From: an uncultured Lentisphaeraceae bacterium
GTDB taxonomy: Bacteria > Verrucomicrobiota > Kiritimatiellia > RFP12 > DVOR01
Direction of reading: 5' to 3'
DNA length: 10,423 nt
NCBI GenBank assembly: GCA_937892925.1
Contig: CALBHX010000062.1
Coordinates: 1 to 10,423, forward strand
Shown here: positions 6,308 through 10,423 of the stretch, in pieces
How the letters are laid out: every line of letters starts with the position of its first letter
How positions within the stretch are numbered: position 1 is the stretch's first letter
Position numbers and translations under genes: made by a program
Notes under the pieces: model-generated
The model's input: only the letters and a program-made list of their open reading frames with translations
Told to the model about the DNA's origin: nothing
Database searches by the model: none

Positions 6308-6931
6308 ATGACACTCCCTGTCCTTGACAATCTTGTCCACGCACTTGCACGCCTTCCTGGTTTTGGAAAGCGAAGTTCAGAGCGTGCGGCACTTGCACTC
6401 GTTCGTCATCCAGAAACATTGCTTAACACATTGATTCATGCCCTTCAAGAAGCACGCGAGCAAGTCTGTCTTTGTACAAAGTGTGGAGCATTCACATCAC
6501 ATGAAGCCAATCCGTGTCCATTGTGTACACGTTCAGACCGAAATGACCATGTGCTTTGCGTTGTTGAAGACCCGGCAGATATTCATACACTCGAATCTTC
6601 TGGAGCCTTTCATGGGCGTTATCATGCATTAATGGGGAAGCTTTCACCAGGAAAACAAACAGGCATTAGCGAATTACGAATCAATGCACTGGTGAATCGG
6701 GTAAAGAATGAGTCGATATCAGAAGTATTGCTTGCCCTGTCTACCGATCTGGAGGGCGATGCGACCGTTAGCTATATTGCCGAACAATTAAACGGAACTC
6801 GTGCGCGAATCACCCGATTGGCTTTTGGGTTGCCGTGCGGATCAGGTATTGCATACGCGGATGCACTGACTCTTCGGCGGGCAATTGCAGGTCGCCAATA
6901 CATTGATGTTCCCCCTGGGATCGGACTGTGA
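6308..6931 (+). CDS. recR: Recombination mediator protein RecR
   Basis: RecR acts with RecO (and RecF) to load RecA onto SSB-coated single-stranded gaps. The 207 residues match the family length. A helix-hairpin-helix with LARLPGFGKRSSERAAL lies at residues 13-29. The zinc finger has Cys56, Cys59, Cys70 and Cys73. The TOPRIM domain opens with LCVVEDPADI (Glu87) and contains YHALMGKLSPG. The C-terminus has the Walker B-like STDLEGDATVSYIAEQL and ends in IDVPPGIGL. No clear Shine-Dalgarno precedes the ATG, so translation may be coupled to ybaB 18 bp upstream. Its TGA overlaps the proposed GTG start of rlmN in a GTGA overlap. Confidence 0.96.
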   Translation: MTLPVLDNLVHALARLPGFGKRSSERAALALVRHPETLLNTLIHALQEAREQVCLCTKCGAFTSHEANPCPLCTRSDRNDHVLCVVEDPADIHTLESSGAFHGRYHALMGKLSPGKQTGISELRINALVNRVKNESISEVLLALSTDLEGDATVSYIAEQLNGTRARITRLAFGLPCGSGIAYADALTLRRAIAGRQYIDVPPGIGL

Positions 6932-7995
6932 GACCGCGAATGTTAGAGCACGCCTACGCACTTTTACCTGAAGAGTGGAAAACTGTTTGCCGCGAACATG
7001 CATTGCCAGCATTCCGTGCTAAGCAAATACTCCTTGGCCTTTATCAGGATAAAATTAGCAACTGGAACGAGTTGACGACCCTGCCGGGGACGATCCGTGA
7101 GAAATTTGCTTCCATATTTCCGCTAACGGCAATGCAGGAGGTGGTGCGAACACCTATCACAGGAGATGGTGTAACCAAAGTATTACTGGAAGCACCCGAT
7201 GGCCAACGTGTTGAAACGGTATGGATTCCCGCCGATGGCCGTATTACACAATGTATATCTTCTCAAGTCGGATGTGCTATGCATTGTGCCTTTTGTGCAA
7301 GTGGGCAATTGGGATGTGTCCGCTCGCTCTCTGCAGGAGAAATTGTCTCTGAAGTCCTTACCCTCTCCAGAGCTACTGGGCAATACCCGAACAATATTGT
7401 CGTGATGGGAATGGGCGAACCATTCATGAACTATGATGCGGTATTACGAGCACTTCGTGTTCTTAACTGCCAACAAGGAGCGAATATTGGTGCTCGACAC
7501 ATTACCATTTCTACTTGCGGAGTTGTTCCCGGCATCAACCGCTTAGCAAACGAAGGTGTCCAATTTGAGCTCTCCGTTTCACTTCATGCTCCCAGTGACA
7601 TGCTCCGTTCAAAGCTCATGCCCGTTAACCGACGTTGGAATATCCATGAACTCCTCGAGGCCTGTGATGCCTATACCAAAACCACAGGACGCATTGTCAC
7701 CTACGAGTATACCCTTATCGATCATGTGAACGACCGTCCTGCACATGCCGCCGAATTAATCCGCCTATTACATGGACGAAAAGCACGAGTCAACCTCATC
7801 CCCCTCAGCCCGGTTGATGAATTTGATGGGCGAACGCCCTCGCAAGCCGATTGTCTAGCCTTTCTGGATACACTTCTAAAAAGCGGTATTCACACAACCA
7901 TGCGAAGGAGTCGTGGTAAACAGGCTAACGCCGCTTGTGGCCAACTCCGCCTGCATAATCAAAAGGAAACTCGCCATGGAACAGAAAACTTCTAA
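6928..7995 (+). CDS. rlmN: 23S rRNA A2503 / tRNA A37 C2-methyltransferase RlmN
   Basis: RlmN is a radical-SAM enzyme that methylates C2 of adenosine 2503 in 23S rRNA and, in E. coli, of A37 in some tRNAs. Counting from GTG at 6928 (355 residues), the [4Fe-4S] ligands are Cys116, Cys120 and Cys123 in CAMHCAFC. GMGEPFMNYD, the SLHAP and MPVNRRWN segments and VNLIPLSPVDEF follow in the normal order. The methyl-carrying Cys is Cys337 in AACGQL; the usual Gly-x-Asp-Ile before it is GKQAN here. The start is GTG 6928, overlapping the recR stop, or ATG 6940 four codons later; neither has a strong ribosome binding site. The last 20 bp overlap the next gene. AACGQL separates RlmN from Cfr less well than the overall motif set, but nothing suggests a resistance Cfr. 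Confidence 0.95.
   Translation: MRPRMLEHAYALLPEEWKTVCREHALPAFRAKQILLGLYQDKISNWNELTTLPGTIREKFASIFPLTAMQEVVRTPITGDGVTKVLLEAPDGQRVETVWIPADGRITQCISSQVGCAMHCAFCASGQLGCVRSLSAGEIVSEVLTLSRATGQYPNNIVVMGMGEPFMNYDAVLRALRVLNCQQGANIGARHITISTCGVVPGINRLANEGVQFELSVSLHAPSDMLRSKLMPVNRRWNIHELLEACDAYTKTTGRIVTYEYTLIDHVNDRPAHAAELIRLLHGRKARVNLIPLSPVDEFDGRTPSQADCLAFLDTLLKSGIHTTMRRSRGKQANAACGQLRLHNQKETRHGTENF
7963..7967 (+). promoter_or_regulatory. Ribosome binding site of the Thr/Ser/Pro-rich membrane protein
   Basis: AAGGA lies eight bases before the ATG at 7976, inside the end of rlmN. It decides the start against the upstream in-frame GTG at 7913. Confidence 0.7.
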
Positions 7996-8548
7996 CTTTC
8001 CCATCTTTGCGTTTTTTTCTGTCATGCTCTTGCTCCTCATTGCCATAATCTGCGGCATGGTTTTCTGGATAATGCAGCGTAGCTTCGAACTGAATGAAAA
8101 GCTCCTCGCTGTTCGTCTAGAAGAAGCGCGCCATCGCGTACAAGAGCCACAACAGGCTTCTCCAGAACAGCCGTTACATCTTTCCAAACAACCACAATTT
8201 ACGACCTCGCCCACAACAACCGTTTTACCCGTTGGGCAAAAGACGACTTCTTCTCCTAGTATAGCCCCATCCCCCGTTCCTTTCGATAACACCAACGCAA
8301 CCATCCCCCATCGCCCAGATAATGTTGTGACCACCAATCATACATCCTTCACCAAAACACAACATAACACCACATCCGTCACACAAACAGATTCCTTCGT
8401 TCCTCCTTCCGCGACAACAACTTCCCCTAAAAAACGTCCAACGCCTCAAGAGACGCCGGAAGCAAAAACGCGTATTGGAGCAGATGGATTACCCCTCGAT
8501 CGCATCACCCTGCCCGTTGGGAACGAGGAGCTTGACTGGCAACTCTAA
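7976..8548 (+). CDS. Single-pass membrane protein with Thr/Ser/Pro-rich tail (unknown)
   Basis: I do not recognise this 190-residue protein. One hydrophobic helix spans about residues 8-33 (FPIFAFFSVMLLLLIAIICGMVFWIM). A short charged amphipathic stretch (about 35-57, RSFELNEKLLAVRLEEARHRVQ) follows and may be a coiled coil. Residues 58 to about 165 are low-complexity Thr/Ser/Pro/Gln with few charges, then KKRPTPQ, then a more ordered end (RIGADGLPLDRITLPVGNEELDWQL). There is no lipobox and no clear signal-peptidase site, so it is probably anchored with the tail outside the cytoplasm; topology is not certain. Its start lies within rlmN (20-bp overlap), so translation is probably coupled. The next gene begins 23 bp later and is also a membrane protein, which suggests a shared envelope role. 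The family is unlikely to be widely conserved given the low-complexity tail. Confidence 0.75.
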   Translation: MEQKTSNFPIFAFFSVMLLLLIAIICGMVFWIMQRSFELNEKLLAVRLEEARHRVQEPQQASPEQPLHLSKQPQFTTSPTTTVLPVGQKTTSSPSIAPSPVPFDNTNATIPHRPDNVVTTNHTSFTKTQHNTTSVTQTDSFVPPSATTTSPKKRPTPQETPEAKTRIGADGLPLDRITLPVGNEELDWQL

Positions 8549-8571
8549 CCACGATTCCCATCAAAACTTCC

Positions 8572-9174
8572 ATGTCTCTTATTCCCCTACGAAATACAAT
8601 TTACATATCCATACAAGAGGGATTCCAACGTATCCGGGAAAAACCTCTCGAAGACCTTTTGGGTGTTCTTCTCTTCCTCTTTGGAGCCATGACCGGTATT
8701 TTGTTTGGATTTTCTGCCCTTCTCTACCTATGGTACTGCTCTCACCATCGACAACTAAAAAATATAACTTCCATATTCCTGTTCATTCAGCGGTTACAGG
8801 GAACACAGCGTTTAACCTCAGCATTCTGGTTAGGCCTTAGCATCTGGGGTATCTTTTGTCTTCCAATCCTCCTTCCTTCCGAGATAGGCCTTCTTCTTTG
8901 GTGGTTATTGATTCAACCGTTTTGGCTTGCTTTGTTTCTAGTTGATCGATTTGACCTCTCACTCCATACTGTATTCAAAACACTCATCGCTTTTTTGCAA
9001 TTCGCGCCGAAACAGTTTATGGTGTGTATCATTCTCGGCCTTCTAACATTTTGTGGTCTATTCTTCTTTGGCATCGGCATTCTTCTTACTCTCCCCATAG
9101 GGGTCTACGCCGAGCTCCGCCTCCTCGATGTTCTTCAAGCAAAACTTTCCATTGCCATTCAAAAAGCGTACTGA
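8572..9174 (+). CDS. Polytopic membrane protein, about four helices (unknown)
   Basis: A 200-residue hydrophobic protein. After an amphipathic N-terminus (1-28, with EGFQRIREKPLED), membrane segments are visible at about 29-55, 84-102, 104-124 and 149-178, each with many Leu, Phe, Trp and Gly. The loop DRFDLSLHTVFK between the third and fourth segments and the tail YAELRLLDVLQAK are polar. The end, GIGILLTLPIGVYAELRLL, vaguely resembles the closing helix of DUF975-type and related integral membrane proteins, but I would not assign a family. No catalytic motif is apparent. No Shine-Dalgarno precedes the ATG; it probably depends on coupling with the gene 23 bp upstream. The phosphoribosyltransferase begins 7 bp after the TGA. 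Confidence 0.75.
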   Translation: MSLIPLRNTIYISIQEGFQRIREKPLEDLLGVLLFLFGAMTGILFGFSALLYLWYCSHHRQLKNITSIFLFIQRLQGTQRLTSAFWLGLSIWGIFCLPILLPSEIGLLLWWLLIQPFWLALFLVDRFDLSLHTVFKTLIAFLQFAPKQFMVCIILGLLTFCGLFFFGIGILLTLPIGVYAELRLLDVLQAKLSIAIQKAY

Positions 9175-9181
9175 CTCCATC

Positions 9182-9715
9182 ATGACTAAACAGTTTCTTC
9201 ATGCCAATGATTTCCAACGGGACTGTATTCGCCTGGCAAAACAAGTCTTTTCTTCCACAGGTTGGCGACCAGACCTCATCTTGGCGCTCTGGCGCGGAGG
9301 GGCTCAGCCAGGTGTTATCGCAAGTGAAGTATTCGATGCGCTCGGCCGCCCTACCCCGCACGAAGTTATCAAATGCTCTTCGTATACAACCATCGGACAA
9401 CGGAACAAAGAGGTTTCGTTCGGAAGATCTGAAGCGTTTCTCAAAACCCTCCCTGTCGGACTTCGTGTACTCGTGGTCGATGATGTTTTTGACACTGGAA
9501 AAACTGCCGAAGCCATTCGTATGCGTCTTCCACAGGTAGACCTACGTATCGCCACCGTCTACTGGAAACCCAACGCTAGACTCGTTCCCTTTGTACCAGA
9601 TTACTACGTGCGAAAAACCGATGACTGGATTGTCTTTCCTCATGAACTTTCCGGCCTTACAAAAGCGGAACTCAAAGAGAAAGACCCTGAAATCGCCAGT
9701 CTTCTATACGAATGA
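9182..9715 (+). CDS. Phosphoribosyltransferase family protein (COG2236 type)
   Basis: A 177-residue cytoplasmic type I phosphoribosyltransferase. The PRPP-binding signature VLVVDDVFDTGKT is at residues 96-108, and WRGGAQPG at 37-44 is the pyrophosphate loop. The motifs CSSYTTIGQR and VPDYYVRKTDDWIVFPHE match a group often labelled hypoxanthine phosphoribosyltransferase (COG2236), whose true substrate is mostly unproven; the Trp-Ile-Val-Phe-Pro segment would pack on the base. The start at ATG 9182 follows the previous stop by 7 bp and gives the usual N-terminus (FLHANDFQRD); an earlier ATG at 9128 would overlap the membrane protein by 47 bp and is rejected. No strong ribosome binding site. Purine salvage is likely but the exact base is not determined. 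It is the last gene of the + strand run and converges on the next. Confidence 0.88.
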   Translation: MTKQFLHANDFQRDCIRLAKQVFSSTGWRPDLILALWRGGAQPGVIASEVFDALGRPTPHEVIKCSSYTTIGQRNKEVSFGRSEAFLKTLPVGLRVLVVDDVFDTGKTAEAIRMRLPQVDLRIATVYWKPNARLVPFVPDYYVRKTDDWIVFPHELSGLTKAELKEKDPEIASLLYE

Positions 9716-9802
9716 TGCCCGAACACCGAGCACCTTCTCTCTCACACATCGTTTAAACATCTCTGCCGCCCGCCAAATAACCGTCTCTCCATCTGTACGC
9801 CA

Positions 9803-10423
9803 TCAGCGACGGACAAGTGTTGTCAGTGTCTCAAAATGCGCAGTTCGCGGGAAAAAGTCAAACAGCTGCATCCGCGCAACTTGATACGCATCAGACAATG
9901 CCATCAGATCCCGTGCCAAAGTATCCGGGCCACATGAAACATAAATTAGACGCGGCGGCAATTGCCGAAGTATGTGTGTGCGAACGGCCTCTGAAAGTCC
10001 ACCCCGTGGTGGATCCACCACCCACATGTCCGCCCTCGGGAAAGCATCCGGCAAGGCTTCACTCGGTGCACACAGATAATTTGCCTTGACTCCCAAGCGC
10101 CGAGCATTCTCCTGCGCAGACGCAACAGCAGAAGATGACGTTTCCAACCCCAAAAGCTCCTTTGCACCAACCTGTACAGCAGCCAACCCAAACAACCCGC
10201 ATCCACAGTACAAATCAAACACACGCCGCACAGATGCCGCCTCTACGTCTTGCTTGTAAGCCTTTAACAACAATTCTGAACAAACCGGATTCACCTGGAA
10301 AAATGCGTCTGCGGCAACCAACAACGTTAAACCACTCAATTTCTCCGTTAATTGTCGCCTTGGAGGCTGCCCCACCCACCATACAACTCCATCCTGCGGT
10401 GTATAACGAAACACCACCCGTTG
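9803..10423 (-). CDS. RNA m5U methyltransferase of the TrmA/RlmC/RlmD family, C-terminal part (partial)
   Basis: A SAM-dependent 5-methyluridine RNA methyltransferase, cut by the right edge; 206 C-terminal residues are seen. On the fragment, FFQVNP is at 41-46, the SAM-binding DLYCGCGLFGLA at 70-81, DPPRGG at 137-142, and YVSCGPDTLARDL carries the catalytic Cys164. FPRTAHFET near the end supplies the general-base Glu198. The N-terminal TRAM domain and any Fe-S cluster Cys residues lie outside the window, so RlmD, RlmC, TrmA or TrmFO-independent paralogues cannot be told apart. The reading frame continues through the two GTG codons at 10412-10417 to the window edge, so these are internal Val codons and not the start. 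It converges with the phosphoribosyltransferase, 87 bp away, and no terminator is evident between them. Confidence 0.92.
   Translation of the reverse strand, partial: QRVVFRYTPQDGVVWWVGQPPRRQLTEKLSGLTLLVAADAFFQVNPVCSELLLKAYKQDVEAASVRRVFDLYCGCGLFGLAAVQVGAKELLGLETSSSAVASAQENARRLGVKANYLCAPSEALPDAFPRADMWVVDPPRGGLSEAVRTHILRQLPPRLIYVSCGPDTLARDLMALSDAYQVARMQLFDFFPRTAHFETLTTLVRR

Noticed and set aside
7913..7975. Earlier GTG start for the Thr/Ser/Pro-rich membrane protein
   Set aside because: ATG 7976 has a good ribosome binding site (AAGGA) and puts the membrane helix near the N-terminus.
8475..8840. 121-codon open frame overlapping the end of one membrane protein gene and the start of the next
   Set aside because: It is in the wrong frame relative to two better-supported genes, and the composition is that of a shifted reading of hydrophobic coding DNA.
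9128..9181. Earlier ATG for the phosphoribosyltransferase
   Set aside because: It would overlap the membrane protein by 47 bp and adds 18 basic residues not found in the family; ATG 9182 gives the normal start.
9704..9802. In-frame extension of the minus-strand methyltransferase beyond its TGA (32 sense codons to TAG)
   Set aside because: The protein is already complete at HFETLTTLVRR as in the family, and other genes here use TGA as a stop, so no readthrough or code change is supported.
9716..9802. Bidirectional terminator between the convergent genes
   Set aside because: No stem with flanking A- or T-tracts is visible in this 87-bp gap.

Overview
This is ordinary bacterial chromosome with no phage, transposon, CRISPR or plasmid signature. 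The organism is Gram-negative with a Kdo-containing outer membrane, because waaA is present. It has moderate GC content by eye and uses TAA, TAG and TGA as stops. The phylum cannot be fixed from this window. The gene content would suit a proteobacterium or a member of the PVC group such as Kiritimatiellota or Verrucomicrobiota; that is inference only.

Layout from left to right. (1) 1-1988, + strand: the 3' end of pyrF, a 151-aa protein with a possible DciA/DUF721-like C-terminal half, and waaA (Kdo transferase). (2) 1989-2592: a gene-free stretch of about 600 bp that holds a GC-rich nested hairpin, two further inverted repeats and a good sigma70-type promoter for htpG. (3) 2593-6931, + strand: htpG, dnaX, ybaB (efbC) and recR. 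Enterobacteria keep the same four genes together but with htpG last. (4) 6928-9715, + strand: rlmN, a single-pass membrane protein with a Thr/Ser/Pro-rich tail, a four-helix membrane protein and a COG2236-type phosphoribosyltransferase. Junctions here are overlapping or very short. (5) 9803-10423, - strand: the C-terminal half of a TrmA/RlmC/RlmD-type RNA m5U methyltransferase, convergent with the preceding genes and cut by the window edge.

Functionally the core is replication and repair (DnaX clamp loader, YbaB nucleoid protein, RecR gap repair), protein quality control (HtpG), RNA modification (RlmN and the m5U methyltransferase), pyrimidine synthesis and purine or other PRPP-dependent salvage (PyrF, phosphoribosyltransferase) and the envelope (WaaA plus two unknown membrane proteins). 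Genes from htpG to the phosphoribosyltransferase are closely spaced and could be one long operon or several overlapping units. No convincing rho-independent terminator is visible anywhere in the window.

I found no clearly new system. The most interesting items are the structured htpG upstream region, an all-GC hairpin in dnaX near where E. coli dnaX carries its frameshift signal, a possible leaderless dnaX start, and the unrecognised pair of membrane proteins.
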